Program-made: the position numbers and the translations under genes
The notes under the pieces: model-generated
Seen by the model: the letters and a program-made list of their open reading frames with translations, nothing else
Told to the model about the DNA's origin: nothing
The model's database searches: none
Assembly: GCA_003210315.1 (NCBI GenBank)
Contig: QCVQ01000002.1
Span: 71,333-114,656 of the forward strand
From: Synechococcus sp. AG-686-F08
GTDB taxonomy: Bacteria; Cyanobacteriota; Cyanobacteriia; PCC-6307; Cyanobiaceae
Direction of reading: 5' to 3'
DNA: 43,324 nucleotides
Part shown: one piece after another, positions 10,661 to 18,889 of the stretch
Layout of the letters: every line of letters begins with the position of its first letter
How positions within the stretch are numbered: the first letter of the stretch is position 1

Positions 10661-10682
10661 GTGCCTCAGACTTCTGAGGCAC
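10661..10682 (+). terminator. Perfect hairpin after metH
   Basis: GTGCCTCAG-ACTT-CTGAGGCAC forms a perfect 9-bp stem with a 4-base loop, 18 bp after the metH stop and 13 bp before the next ATG. No T-run follows, so it may be a weak terminator, an RNA-stabilising 3' end or a processing site rather than a full intrinsic terminator. Confidence 0.55.
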
Positions 10683-10695
10683 AGCACTAGCTCCC

Positions 10696-10968
10696 ATGGA
10701 CTTCAGCGGCCCAGACGCCATCGACAATGCGATTAAGGCTGGATTGGACATCGATGGAAGCCCTCTTCCAGAAGCGATGCTCACTCTTTATCGCGAGGTG
10801 ATGGACAAAGAGGCACAACGAAAGCGCAGTGGGGTGCGGAAATCGATGAGGAACCGCATCGTGCGCACAGGTGCCAAACATTTCAACAAAGACGTCCTAA
10901 ACGCCCGCTTAGTCGAGGCTGGCTGGGAAGGACTGAAGGACAAAGAAATCAGCTTTTACTTCAGCTGA
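10696..10968 (+). CDS. Small conserved hypothetical protein
   Basis: A 90-residue basic soluble protein with no family I recognise. It looks largely helical (IDNAIKAGLDIDG, AMLTLYREVMDKEAQRKRSG), has a strongly basic middle (RKSMRNRIVRTGAKHF) and ends in a short hydrophobic KDKEISFYFS tail. No signal peptide or membrane helix is seen. It follows metH on the same strand but is separated by a strong hairpin. Its composition and clear ATG argue for a real gene. Confidence 0.65.
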   Translation: MDFSGPDAIDNAIKAGLDIDGSPLPEAMLTLYREVMDKEAQRKRSGVRKSMRNRIVRTGAKHFNKDVLNARLVEAGWEGLKDKEISFYFS

Positions 10969-10996
10969 ACGCCCATTCAGAGTGAGCTCTGCAGGA

Positions 10997-11227
10997 TCAC
11001 TCCTGGCGGAGCTTTTCCATCGTGTCGATGACTTCCTGCTGAAAATCATCCAGCGCACTGGACTCGCTCAAATCAAATCCTTCTCCCGCAGCGTTCTGCG
11101 CAAGATCCTGAAAGTGGAAGGCTCCCTCGCCATTGGCGAGGAACTCAATAGCCGATGACTCGCCACTTTCGCGGAACGCATCGCAGAGGGCGATGAACGC
11201 CGCGTCTTCAGTGAACTCCCAATCCAT
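10997..11227 (-). CDS. Small acidic conserved hypothetical protein
   Basis: A 76-residue acidic protein, mostly Ala, Glu, Asp and Ser with predicted helices (DAAFIALCDAFRESGES; SALDDFQQEVIDTMEKLRQE). It vaguely resembles small helical leader-like proteins, but I cannot assign a family. It is convergent with the preceding 90-residue gene, with 28 bp between stops. No purine-rich ribosome-binding site is visible on its strand before the ATG, which lowers confidence slightly. Confidence 0.6.
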   Translation of the reverse strand: MDWEFTEDAAFIALCDAFRESGESSAIEFLANGEGAFHFQDLAQNAAGEGFDLSESSALDDFQQEVIDTMEKLRQE

Positions 11228-11338
11228 CGAGGAGGCATAACTGAACGACCTTTAACGCCTAACCCCCGTGTTCCGTCAACCATCTCGTCTCGGAATGTGC
11301 CAGTCGTTCGGCAGACTCCTGGCAGCAAACGCAAGCAA

Positions 11339-11746
11339 ATGCCGTCACAACAACAAGAGCAAAAGCCAGTTGGGCAGGTTCATCTGAATGTTTTAGGTGG
11401 TGCGCTTGAAAGCTGTAGTTGTGAGCCGATGACAGGCTGGTTTCGAGATGGACATTGCCGCACCGATCCCAGCGATGTGGGACAACACAGCGTCTGCTGC
11501 GTGATGTCCGAACGATTTCTGAATTACAGCAAGGCCCAAGGGAACGACCTGAGCACTCCCATGCCCGCCTTTGGCTTCCCTGGTCTCAAACCTGGCGATC
11601 ACTGGTGTGTGTGTGCCCCACGCTGGAAACAGGCCTACGAAGACGGAATGGCTCCACCGGTACGACTCGAAGCAACAGAACACACAGCATTGGAGGTGGT
11701 CTCTTTAGACATCCTCAAGACCCATGCTCACCAGGGAATCTCCTGA
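11339..11746 (+). CDS. DUF2237 family protein
   Basis: A 135-residue protein of the DUF2237/COG3651 family, recognised from NVLGGALESCSCEPMTGW, DVGQHSVCCVMSERFL, AQGNDLSTPMPAFGFPGL and PGDHWCVCAPRWKQAY. The family is small, cytosolic, rich in conserved cysteines and of unknown function. I prefer the ATG at 11339 because homologs begin shortly before NVLGG; an in-frame GTG at 11297 would add 14 residues. It is convergent with the dehydrogenase gene, overlapping it by 19 bp. Confidence 0.88.
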   Translation: MPSQQQEQKPVGQVHLNVLGGALESCSCEPMTGWFRDGHCRTDPSDVGQHSVCCVMSERFLNYSKAQGNDLSTPMPAFGFPGLKPGDHWCVCAPRWKQAYEDGMAPPVRLEATEHTALEVVSLDILKTHAHQGIS

Positions 11747-12456
11747 CCGTCCCAAGCAAGAAAACGGCCGCTTTGCTCTGCAGTTTGCTCGAGCAAAACA
11801 TCCAGCAAGAAAGAAGCCGCTTTCTGAGGACTGAACAAACGATCCGGTGGAACAAAGTTTTGAAATGGTTTCGAGAGTGCTGTATCCGTGGTTCCTGGAT
11901 GCAGCATCGTGACTGTGGCGAGTGGAAAACGCCGCGCCCACTCCACACTCAATGAACGCAAATACATGTTTTGGGCGGCTTTGGCACCGCGATAGGCGTA
12001 CCAGCCGCCACTTCGGTTATCGCCGATGCTTCCGACGCGCGCACTGAGACTCGCAAAGTGAAAATGACGGTCTCTCTTCAGAGCAGGCTCTATCGCTTTG
12101 GCCAGGAGCAGCGGCCCCGCAGCATTAATTGCAAAGGATTCCATCAATTGATCGGTACAAACCTGCTGCAGGCGCTTCTCAGGGGACAGGGAGCCTCCAT
12201 GCAGTCTCCCTGTGGCGTTGATGACTAAACGCAGGGGCTGTGGATCCTCCAGGAGCCTCTGAGACAACGCCTCGAGGCTCTGGGAGGACTCAAGGTCCAC
12301 CAGCCAATCATCTGCTGAGCCCAAGGTTCGACCGCAGAGCATGACGTCCAAAGCCGGCTGACGGCGTTGCAGTTCGTCGGCAAGGGCCGTACCAAGACCA
12401 CCACGGCCAACGATCAATGCGCGGCCGATCCAAGCAACTCTGTTGATTTCAGGCAT
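11728..12456 (-). CDS. Short-chain dehydrogenase/reductase (C-factor-like)
   Basis: A 242-residue SDR enzyme read from the ATG at 12456. The NAD(P)-binding glycine motif is ALIVGRGGLGTALADEL near the N terminus, an ASLSARVG block supplies the catalytic Ser region, and the YxxxK active site is YRGAK. It resembles the cell-cell signalling C-factor-like SDR group, whose substrates are mostly unknown. Its start codon overlaps the start of the divergent SpoIID gene by two bases, so each promoter must lie inside the other's coding region. A longer ORF upstream to 12600 is antisense to the SpoIID gene and is not favoured. Confidence 0.85.
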   Translation of the reverse strand: MPEINRVAWIGRALIVGRGGLGTALADELQRRQPALDVMLCGRTLGSADDWLVDLESSQSLEALSQRLLEDPQPLRLVINATGRLHGGSLSPEKRLQQVCTDQLMESFAINAAGPLLLAKAIEPALKRDRHFHFASLSARVGSIGDNRSGGWYAYRGAKAAQNMYLRSLSVEWARRFPLATVTMLHPGTTDTALSKPFQNFVPPDRLFSPQKAASFLLDVLLEQTAEQSGRFLAWDGQEIPW

Positions 12457-13432
12457 GATCGAAAGCGTTGTCCGAGGGACAGTGAGACAGCTCACTCCAC
12501 TGTTGCTGGGTTTAACCGCGACCGCGGGACTGATTGGTGTGATCGCCTGGAGTGTCCAAGCGATTGGGCGGCTTGAACACCAGCGAAGCCAAAAACACAC
12601 CCTTGAAACTCTGCTGGAAAGCTCCGCAACAGATCTGCAAACTGATCACTCGACTACTGATTCCTCTGAAAGCCCATCCGATCGCTCGAAATCGGTGTTA
12701 CATCCATCTCCTGATGCGAAACCAATCGGTGCTCCTGGCAACCCGATTGTGCGCGTAGCTTTGTTGAGTCAATCGCCACCCCGTGCCGTGGACTTATCAG
12801 GGCAGGCGGAGTGTAGATTTAGCAATGGTGAAATCGTTCAAAAAAGAACACTTGAGAAGGTACTTTCTGAACGTCGTTCAAATTTGGTGACCTGTAAGTC
12901 CGGCCAAGATGGTGCCGTAGTTGTTAATAAACGCTCTTATCCAGAGACGGTTTATTTTCTAAATAGAGGTCGTGGTTGGATTGCTATCAACCAACTGCCT
13001 CTGGAGCGATACGTTGCCTCTGTTGTTGGCGCGGAAATGCCGAGTCATTGGAATCCTGAAGCGTTAAAGGCACAAGCTGTAGCCGCACGCTCCTATGCCT
13101 TGGTGCATCTTGTGCGCCCTGCCGATTCCGATTTCAATCTTGGTGATACAACCCGTTGGCAAGCCTATGGAGGCCTCAACAGTCAAAGCGGCCCAACCGC
13201 CGCCGCCACAAAAGCGACCAAGGGTCTAGTGCTTAGTTTTAAAGGTGGACTTGTCGAATCACTGTATGCATCAACCAGTGAAATTGCTGCTGAAGCACAC
13301 AGCCACTTGGGAGCAAGTATGAGTCAGCACGGAGCCCAGAATTTGGCGATGGAAGGGCACAAATTCAATGAAATACTCGGGCGTTATTACGTGGGTGTAT
13401 CCCTAGCGAGGCTCAAAACAAATGAAAACTGA
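12455..13432 (+). CDS. SpoIID/LytB-domain protein, membrane-anchored
   Basis: About 325 residues with an N-terminal membrane anchor (LTPLLLGLTATAGLIGVIAW), a Ser/Asp-rich linker, and a C-terminal SpoIID domain. LPLERYVASVVGAEMP contains the glutamate equivalent to the catalytic residue of Bacillus SpoIID; NPEALKAQAVAARSYAL, YASTSE and GASMSQHGAQ are further motifs. SpoIID enzymes are peptidoglycan lytic transglycosylases; in cyanobacteria this short form is probably a wall-remodelling enzyme. The ATG at 12455 is preferred; a TTG at 12443 is in frame. The 3' end overlaps the next gene by 11 bp. Confidence 0.85.
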   Translation: MIESVVRGTVRQLTPLLLGLTATAGLIGVIAWSVQAIGRLEHQRSQKHTLETLLESSATDLQTDHSTTDSSESPSDRSKSVLHPSPDAKPIGAPGNPIVRVALLSQSPPRAVDLSGQAECRFSNGEIVQKRTLEKVLSERRSNLVTCKSGQDGAVVVNKRSYPETVYFLNRGRGWIAINQLPLERYVASVVGAEMPSHWNPEALKAQAVAARSYALVHLVRPADSDFNLGDTTRWQAYGGLNSQSGPTAAATKATKGLVLSFKGGLVESLYASTSEIAAEAHSHLGASMSQHGAQNLAMEGHKFNEILGRYYVGVSLARLKTNEN

Positions 13433-14318
13433 GACCTACTGGACTCGAGCTCTCGAGCAAAGTGAGAGGGCATTAAAGTCCGGTGCACTTGTCCCCCTAA
13501 GCACATCATTAGAACGGATTTCTAGCAGCCCAGAAAATATTTTTGAATTAAGAACACTCGAAAGTCGACTTCCCAAACATTTAAAAAGAGAGGGGCCTAA
13601 ACCGAATCCATTTCAACCATGGGATGCACAGCTAGAAGTCGCACGACTGAATACTGGCCATGCCGTCATCCTGAACAAATACCCTGTCCAACGCGGACAC
13701 ATGCTGCTAATTACTGACGAATGGGCCGCACAAGAGGGCTGGCTTCGTTTGGCTGACTGGACAGCATTCGTTCATATTGACCAAGACACATCCGGGCTGT
13801 GGTTTTTCAACAGCGGACCAATTGCAGGAGCAAGTCAGCCTCACCGACATCTTCAACTCCTACCGCGCAGCAAAGACGAGACAAGTTGTCCCAGAGACCT
13901 CTGGTTTCAAAACCGATTGGTATCACAAGGAACGAACGCATCGTCTAGCGATCCTTTATGGAATGGATGTTCTGTTATCTCGCGATTAAGTCACCGCAAA
14001 GACCCCGACGAACAAGCACAAGACCTATACAAAGGCTACTTATCACTTTCTGAACAGCTGGGCCTTGGTCATCCCTCACAGGATCAGCGTCCAAGATCTT
14101 TTCACAACTTGTTAGTGACACCGGAATGGATGGCGATGGTGAGGCGTAGGAAAGAGGGTGCTGCAGGTTTCAGCATCAATGCCCTTGGATTTGCTGGTTA
14201 TCTCTTGGCCACAACAAACTCTGATCTGAACTGGCTGAAGGCCAACGGACCCGAGGCTTTATTGCGTGAAGTGATTCTCGAAATCCGTGGAAACACGGTT
14301 GTGGAGTCATCCCTCTAG
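13422..14318 (+). CDS. Ap4A phosphorylase (ATP adenylyltransferase)
   Basis: A 298-residue HIT-superfamily nucleotidyltransferase of the APA1/APA2 type. The active-site motif SQPHRHLQLLP gives His141, His143 and Gln145 in the HxHxQ arrangement; an upstream GHAVILNKYPVQRGHMLLIT block and HNLLVTPEWMAMV are also typical. The family phosphorolyses diadenosine tetraphosphate to ATP and ADP and may act in stress nucleotide turnover. Start ATG 13422 lies inside the end of the SpoIID gene, suggesting translational coupling. Confidence 0.9.
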   Translation: MKTETYWTRALEQSERALKSGALVPLSTSLERISSSPENIFELRTLESRLPKHLKREGPKPNPFQPWDAQLEVARLNTGHAVILNKYPVQRGHMLLITDEWAAQEGWLRLADWTAFVHIDQDTSGLWFFNSGPIAGASQPHRHLQLLPRSKDETSCPRDLWFQNRLVSQGTNASSSDPLWNGCSVISRLSHRKDPDEQAQDLYKGYLSLSEQLGLGHPSQDQRPRSFHNLLVTPEWMAMVRRRKEGAAGFSINALGFAGYLLATTNSDLNWLKANGPEALLREVILEIRGNTVVESSL

Positions 14319-14375
14319 ATGTCTGTCTGAGAAAGGACAACCGGCCGCTGCCGACCCCTTCCTTCGACAACAACC

Positions 14376-15038
14376 ATGAACAAAACTCACGCCGTCAGAA
14401 ATGAACGCATCGAGCATCACCTGAAACTTGTTGATCCCATCGCTGGCCATTACGCCAAGCGATCGGGACTCGATCGAGATGACCTCAGACAGGTGGGCAG
14501 ACTTGGTTTGCTACGTGCCGCGGAGGGTTATGAACAAGGCCAAGACAAGCCATTTGAGGTATACGCAAGGCCGCATATCAGAGGGGCAATCCTTCATTAC
14601 CTCAGAGACAGTGTGGGACTCGTCAGACTCCCTCGACGTCTCCAAGAACAAGCTCAGAACACGATTAGGAACAACTCTTCAGCACAGCGAGGAAAACAGG
14701 CGATGCCTGCTGAACTGGAACTGAACGTGCATGTCTACCGCCGCCGACAGACATGGGAGCCTTTAGACGAAAACAGGGTTTCAGCAGATGAGTTTGGATG
14801 GCAACCGCTGTTGAAACAGGAAAGGGCCAAACAAATCTGGAAAGCAATCAAGGGGTTGGCACCGGCAGAGAAAAAGGCGCTCATTGAGGTGGTGCTTGAA
14901 GGTGCCAGCCTCCGTGGGGCAGGTGCAAAGCATGGTGTGAGCGCAATGACTATGCAGCGGAGGCTGAAACGTGCCCTGGCCCAATTGCGAGCAAAACTTG
15001 GCGATCAGGATGCGTCGCTGTGGTCCCGCTCAATTTGA
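14376..15038 (+). CDS. Sigma-70 family RNA polymerase sigma factor, short (group 3-like)
   Basis: A 220-residue sigma factor. Region 2 spans about residues 12-90 (HYAKRSGLDRDDLRQVGRLG, YARPHIRGAILHYLRD, VRLPRRLQEQAQ) and a region 4 helix-turn-helix lies at about 160-212 (LEGASLRGAGAKHGVSAMTM, QRRLKRALAQLRAKLG). Region 1 and most of region 3 are short or missing, as in alternative group 3 factors of marine Synechococcus. No anti-sigma factor lies next to it. It starts 57 bp after the Ap4A phosphorylase gene. Targets cannot be inferred. Confidence 0.88.
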   Translation: MNKTHAVRNERIEHHLKLVDPIAGHYAKRSGLDRDDLRQVGRLGLLRAAEGYEQGQDKPFEVYARPHIRGAILHYLRDSVGLVRLPRRLQEQAQNTIRNNSSAQRGKQAMPAELELNVHVYRRRQTWEPLDENRVSADEFGWQPLLKQERAKQIWKAIKGLAPAEKKALIEVVLEGASLRGAGAKHGVSAMTMQRRLKRALAQLRAKLGDQDASLWSRSI

Positions 15039-15190
15039 CCCTCAAGTGTGGACATCGCTGCAGTGACAGCAGCTAGTTGACGCTCCAGGCCATCACGCCA
15101 GAAACGAAGCATCTCTAACTTGCGTTGCTGGTGATGACTGCGCCAGTGACTGGACTCACAAGAGGGCTGACAGAAAAAGGGAGGCAGCAT
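15005..15190 (-). CDS. Small hypothetical protein with Cys/His cluster and coiled coil
   Basis: Read from the ATG at 15190, a 61-residue protein. Its first third has FCQPSCESSHWRSHH, a Cys/His arrangement that could hold a metal; the rest (LEMLRFWRDGLERQLAAV to GQIERDH) looks like an amphipathic helix or coiled coil. An in-frame ATG at 15256 would add 22 less convincing residues. Its end overlaps the convergent sigma-factor gene by 34 bp. I know of no named family. Confidence 0.6.
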   Translation of the reverse strand: MLPPFFCQPSCESSHWRSHHQQRKLEMLRFWRDGLERQLAAVTAAMSTLEGQIERDHSDAS

Positions 15191-15291
15191 GGCTAAACAC
15201 AGGTTCTCCCATAATCCTGGCGAATTGTTCCAGAAATCGGGACTGCCAACACACACTTGGCGCTTCTGAACCAGACGATTAGGTTTGGAAC

Positions 15292-16980
15292 TTGCGGAGA
15301 GCTCAGGCCGCAGTTCTCAAAAACCAGTCTCGCGTGTCTCACCGATTATCAAAACTGGTCCTAATCAGTGTCGCAATTGCGACGCACGATTTTGCTGTCA
15401 TTAAGCCTGCGCATGCCTACGTGCCACTGATGGCTGGGCAAAGGGCTCGTGCTCTCAATGGCACCTTTAATAACGTCCCAGTCCTGCATTCCAATCAACC
15501 CGAAATCGTCAAAGGACCTGGAATCCTTGTCAACACGGCGCCTGGATCAGCAATTGCCGCCGAAAACAACGAACCATTAAAGAATGCCGAATTTACTTTT
15601 AATGGCGAATTCGGTTTGCATATGCACCACAAATACTATCCGCAAGACAGCAGCAAATTAGGGGGACGACGAGCAAGAGGATTATTAACCGTTGCCGCAA
15701 TCGCAATTAACCCAGGCAATAATCCCGTTACCCTTAAATTCAAAAGAGGTTCTGTTAAAAATAGTTTTGAAGCTCCTTATCAATCCAACCGCTTAATGGG
15801 TGTAAAGCCCCTTGGCCGCCGCCCTTGGAATACAGGTCCTGGTGATGCCACAGCTGTACAAATGTTGCGAGGAGAGCTCGATCGCAAGCTCCCACGTGAA
15901 ATAACAATTCCAGCCCGAAGTCGCAAAGTCATTGTGAGTTCAGTTCTTCCAGCCAGGGGGATTATGAACGGACTGCTTAGAGGTAGCAGTAACGGCCCTT
16001 TTCAACTTGCTGTTATTGCAGCAGAAGAAACCAACCAAGAGCAAGAACTCATCTCCGTTCTTGACAGCAAAAAACTTGCCCCAGGGCGCATTTATTTAAA
16101 CCGTCTAAATGAAATCCGAACCGGGAAAGTCTTTTCACGAGTTGCTGGTGTGGCCCTTGGCGATGAGTACAAGGCATCGATCAATCATGATCTTTCGCAG
16201 GGCGCTCTGCATATTCCGCTAACAAGCACTCGCAAGCATCATTTTGGGACTAGAGATATACAGGTCAATCAATTGTCAACACGAATGATTGATTCTGCAC
16301 TCAATAATGTCGGCACCTATGGCGTGCGATTTGATGTTGAGATGAATCTCTCTGGAGTTGGTGCTCACGAATTGGTTTTAAGCCATCCAGTTGCATCCGG
16401 TCGAAAACCTTTTACGGCATTTCGAGGATCAATCGGAATTAAAAGTTCCGAAGGCTATCGAGAAATTCATGTTGGGATGAAATCAGGCCAGAGCCTGCCC
16501 CTCGGCCAAATCATCGCCCAAGCAAATGCTGTCAATCCGGTCACGGTGAGCGTTGTATATCCAGCGGATGCCACGCCCGGTCATCTCTTAAGCGTGGTTC
16601 CAGTAACCCAGCTCGCCATGCTTCGCCGACGTGAAGAGATGCTGGAAGCGGCAAGAAAAGCTGAGGCAGCGGCTAAAAAACGCAATGTTGTTCCTCCAAC
16701 CCCACCACCGGCGATCAATGCAAAGCCGAAACCAGTTCAGACCAACGAGAACAAGCCAAAGCCCATTCTTCAATCACCCCGACCTCAAGCCACACCTCGT
16801 TCCTATCCCAAACCAGCCCCAAGGATTGCGCCTCCAACTCTTGCAACACCATCAGGTGGTGCCAATCAGTTGCCGTCAGCGATGATCATGCCCCAGCGCG
16901 TGAATGACTCGTTGGAGCAACGCTATCGCGATGCCATCAAGGCACAACAGGATTGGTTGCGTCGACTGCAAGGTCGATAG
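15292..16980 (+). CDS. DUF3370 family secreted protein
   Basis: Up to 562 residues. A signal peptide is visible (KLVLISVAIATHDFAV followed by a PAHA cleavage-like site at about residues 39-42), so the protein probably acts in the periplasm or envelope. The body matches the cyanobacterial DUF3370 family (YVPLMAGQRARALNGTFNNV, GLHMHHKYYPQD, LLTVAAIAINPGNNPVTLKF). Near the C terminus are a short charged helix, a long Pro/Lys-rich linker and a final helix ending WLRRLQGR. The start is unsure: TTG at 15292 or GTG at 15334; no ATG fits before the signal peptide. Function unknown. Confidence 0.85.
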   Translation: MRRAQAAVLKNQSRVSHRLSKLVLISVAIATHDFAVIKPAHAYVPLMAGQRARALNGTFNNVPVLHSNQPEIVKGPGILVNTAPGSAIAAENNEPLKNAEFTFNGEFGLHMHHKYYPQDSSKLGGRRARGLLTVAAIAINPGNNPVTLKFKRGSVKNSFEAPYQSNRLMGVKPLGRRPWNTGPGDATAVQMLRGELDRKLPREITIPARSRKVIVSSVLPARGIMNGLLRGSSNGPFQLAVIAAEETNQEQELISVLDSKKLAPGRIYLNRLNEIRTGKVFSRVAGVALGDEYKASINHDLSQGALHIPLTSTRKHHFGTRDIQVNQLSTRMIDSALNNVGTYGVRFDVEMNLSGVGAHELVLSHPVASGRKPFTAFRGSIGIKSSEGYREIHVGMKSGQSLPLGQIIAQANAVNPVTVSVVYPADATPGHLLSVVPVTQLAMLRRREEMLEAARKAEAAAKKRNVVPPTPPPAINAKPKPVQTNENKPKPILQSPRPQATPRSYPKPAPRIAPPTLATPSGGANQLPSAMIMPQRVNDSLEQRYRDAIKAQQDWLRRLQGR

Positions 16981-17022
16981 GTTTCGCGCATTTCATTTAT
17001 TCGGATTATCGCGGCAGACTGA

Positions 17023-18096
17023 ATGGGGCGTCGGATCACACTTGAGCTTCCTGATCATCTCGTTGAACGCCTCGACGAGCTGAAGAAAGAGTGGTGCATC
17101 AGATCAAGAGGCGATTGCTTAACGCGATTGCTGGAAGAAATCTGGACTGATGAGACAGATCTCGAGACTGGTGTCGATGATCTACTCGAGAACGGAACCA
17201 TTGAGAAGGGAGTGGTCCTTTCAGTTGCAACCTCAACTGCTGACATTCGATCCACATCAGACCAGCAACCCACGAAACCGTCTTACGACGAAGACCGGGC
17301 CATCGTTTTAGTGCGCCGAAGTCAAGACCCTAAGGAAGAGGACACAGCTTCACTACTCACCCCTGAGACCAGTCAGTCGAGAGAAAGCAACACGAAAAGT
17401 CGAGGCATTGACCTCCCGGGATTTGTTCGCAGCCGTACACAAGCCATCCGCACCAGCCTCCAACAGCCTCAAGTGCCCGAGGAACGGCGTGACAGTCCGT
17501 TCGTACCAGTGGTGAGTTTTGATCACCTAACCGCTTGCTGCGCTAAAGCCATCGATCATTGGACCAATCTCTATGGATCAATGCCAGGAGCAACGGTTCT
17601 TGAGGCAGTGATGCTCTGGATGGCCCGAGATATTTGGCCCCAATTGGATGGAAGCGAAGGGCGCACCTTCACATGGAGCCAGGTCAATCAATCCATGCAG
17701 GATGTCTGCGCTGATTGGGCTGTGCAGTCTCCAAAATTTGAACATGTCATCGTGGCTGCCGCTGTTCTTGAAGATCCCTTTGCCGCAGGCAGCGTGGAGG
17801 ATCGCATTCCGACCTTGATTCGTCGCTTTGTGAACCGCTTTAAACGGAGCAGGCGTGTGACTTCCTTTGAAACCTTGGAATCCACCATGACCTTGCATGG
17901 TGCGCTTCGTTTGTTAGATCTGCCCACACAGGCAGGTGCGTCACTCACCCTGCGTTCTATCCGAGACGCTTACAAGAAAAAAGCAATCGAAGCCCATCCA
18001 GATGCAGGTGGCTCTACTGACGGCATGAGAAGACTCAACGAGGCCTATCAGATGCTGCGGGAGCTTTATCGCGACAAAGAGTCTCAGTCGTCTTAG
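17023..18096 (+). CDS. Ribbon-helix-helix / J-domain fusion protein
   Basis: A 357-residue protein with an unusual pairing. Residues 1-45 form a ribbon-helix-helix-like DNA-binding module (RRITLELPDHLVERLDELKK, then RGDCLTRLLEEIW). Residues ~50-150 are acidic and probably disordered. Residues ~160-285 are helical with no family I recognise. Residues ~294-352 form a J-domain with the invariant HPD at 325-327 (SIRDAYKKKAIEAHPDAGGS, RRLNEAYQML). J-domains stimulate Hsp70 (DnaK) ATPase, and RHH modules bind short DNA repeats as dimers. A GAGAC-rich intergenic array begins at its 3' end. The role is unknown; a DNA-bound DnaK recruiter is inference. Confidence 0.82.
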   Translation: MGRRITLELPDHLVERLDELKKEWCIRSRGDCLTRLLEEIWTDETDLETGVDDLLENGTIEKGVVLSVATSTADIRSTSDQQPTKPSYDEDRAIVLVRRSQDPKEEDTASLLTPETSQSRESNTKSRGIDLPGFVRSRTQAIRTSLQQPQVPEERRDSPFVPVVSFDHLTACCAKAIDHWTNLYGSMPGATVLEAVMLWMARDIWPQLDGSEGRTFTWSQVNQSMQDVCADWAVQSPKFEHVIVAAAVLEDPFAAGSVEDRIPTLIRRFVNRFKRSRRVTSFETLESTMTLHGALRLLDLPTQAGASLTLRSIRDAYKKKAIEAHPDAGGSTDGMRRLNEAYQMLRELYRDKESQSS

Positions 18097-18844
18097 CTAA
18101 GAACCAATTCAGGACCCATGCCGAGACACGATCAAGACTATCTAGACCACCACATCTCAATCGAGCCTCAAAACAAGTCTCACTAACAGTCCCAAGCGAG
18201 ACTGATGATTGATTTGTTGTTATAACCTTGCTTTTCCATTGTTTTAAATGCAGAGACCTACATATTCTCCTGTTGTCTAAGCCAATAAAAACCAATAGAT
18301 CATCTAATGAGAAAGTCTCATTGCACTGCAATCAGCAACACACGACCGCCTGTGAGCTGTCCAAGCCTGACGATTGAATGTCCAAACCAATCCTGGCCAA
18401 CGCAGACCCAAGCAATTGCAACACTCCTCAAGCTTGCGTACCTGCTGTAGACACAGTGACGCAAGAACGCTGCGGGGGCTAATCAGGCCTAGAGAGCTCT
18501 TTGACCCGCTCACCATTTTTAGAACTCAAGCACTGGAGTGGACCCGCAAGCACCAAGCAGAGAGACGCACTTATCCCAAAAGAGTCTTATTACGAGACCC
18601 ATTGCGAGTCTCATGCAAGACCAAAGAGACCAAGCTTTTGAGCTCTTTCAGCCAAGTGTTGCTTGCCTTGACTCAACCCCCCCTGCGCTTCGCTCACGCG
18701 ACCCTGCACGATTCAGCCACTCCATAGCGTCGTGACTCAATGACGCGCTTAACCGCATCTCACGAGTCTCAACTGAGATGTCTCTCGAGACCCATGAAGT
18801 GTCTTATTTGAGACGAGTGAAGCCATGTCTCAATGGTGCTGGCA
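18097..18844. repeat. Gene-free region with a GAGAC/GTCTC array
   Basis: No credible gene is seen in these ~750 bp. Instead, 14 GAGAC/GTCTC words occur between 18123 and 18831, where about 1.4 would be expected in random sequence of equal base composition, plus one at 18081 in the end of the upstream gene. Several are arranged as inverted pairs: 18176-18181 with 18198-18203; 18306-18312 with 18316-18322 (7 bp, loop AAG); 18594-18598 with 18608-18612; 18780-18784 with 18787-18791; 18809-18814 with 18827-18832. A further stem is CATCTCA/TGAGATG at 18756-18780. No words fall between about 18320 and 18561. Confidence 0.6.
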
Positions 18845-18845
18845 T

Positions 18846-18869
18846 AAAAAAACCGCCCTTTCAGGCGGC
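18846..18869 (-). terminator. Rho-independent terminator of apcD
   Basis: On the minus strand, GCCGCC-TGAAAG-GGCGGT is followed by a run of Ts (A-run at 18846-18852 on the plus strand). The GC-rich stem, 6-base loop and T-tract form a standard intrinsic terminator about 20 bp after the apcD stop codon. Confidence 0.88.
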
Positions 18870-18889
18870 TAAGGAGAAAACTAAGCCGT

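Noticed and set aside
11728-12600. Long version of the SDR protein starting at 12600
   Set aside because: The extra 48 residues are antisense to the SpoIID gene and lack SDR-like character; the NAD-binding fold begins properly after the ATG at 12456.
12990-13400. SpoIID domain as a sign of sporulation or a Firmicute origin
   Set aside because: Short SpoIID-like proteins are common in cyanobacteria, and the neighbours and codon use fit the host.
18413-18436. Possible Yfr1-type small RNA (ACTCCTCA at 18422)
   Set aside because: Yfr1 needs the longer ACTCCTCACAC core; here it continues AAGC, and no T-run terminator follows.
18374-18727. 117-codon plus-strand ORF in the GAGAC-rich region
   Set aside because: Its product is Arg/Thr/Ser-rich with no domain or ribosome-binding site, and the repeats cross it without respect for the frame.
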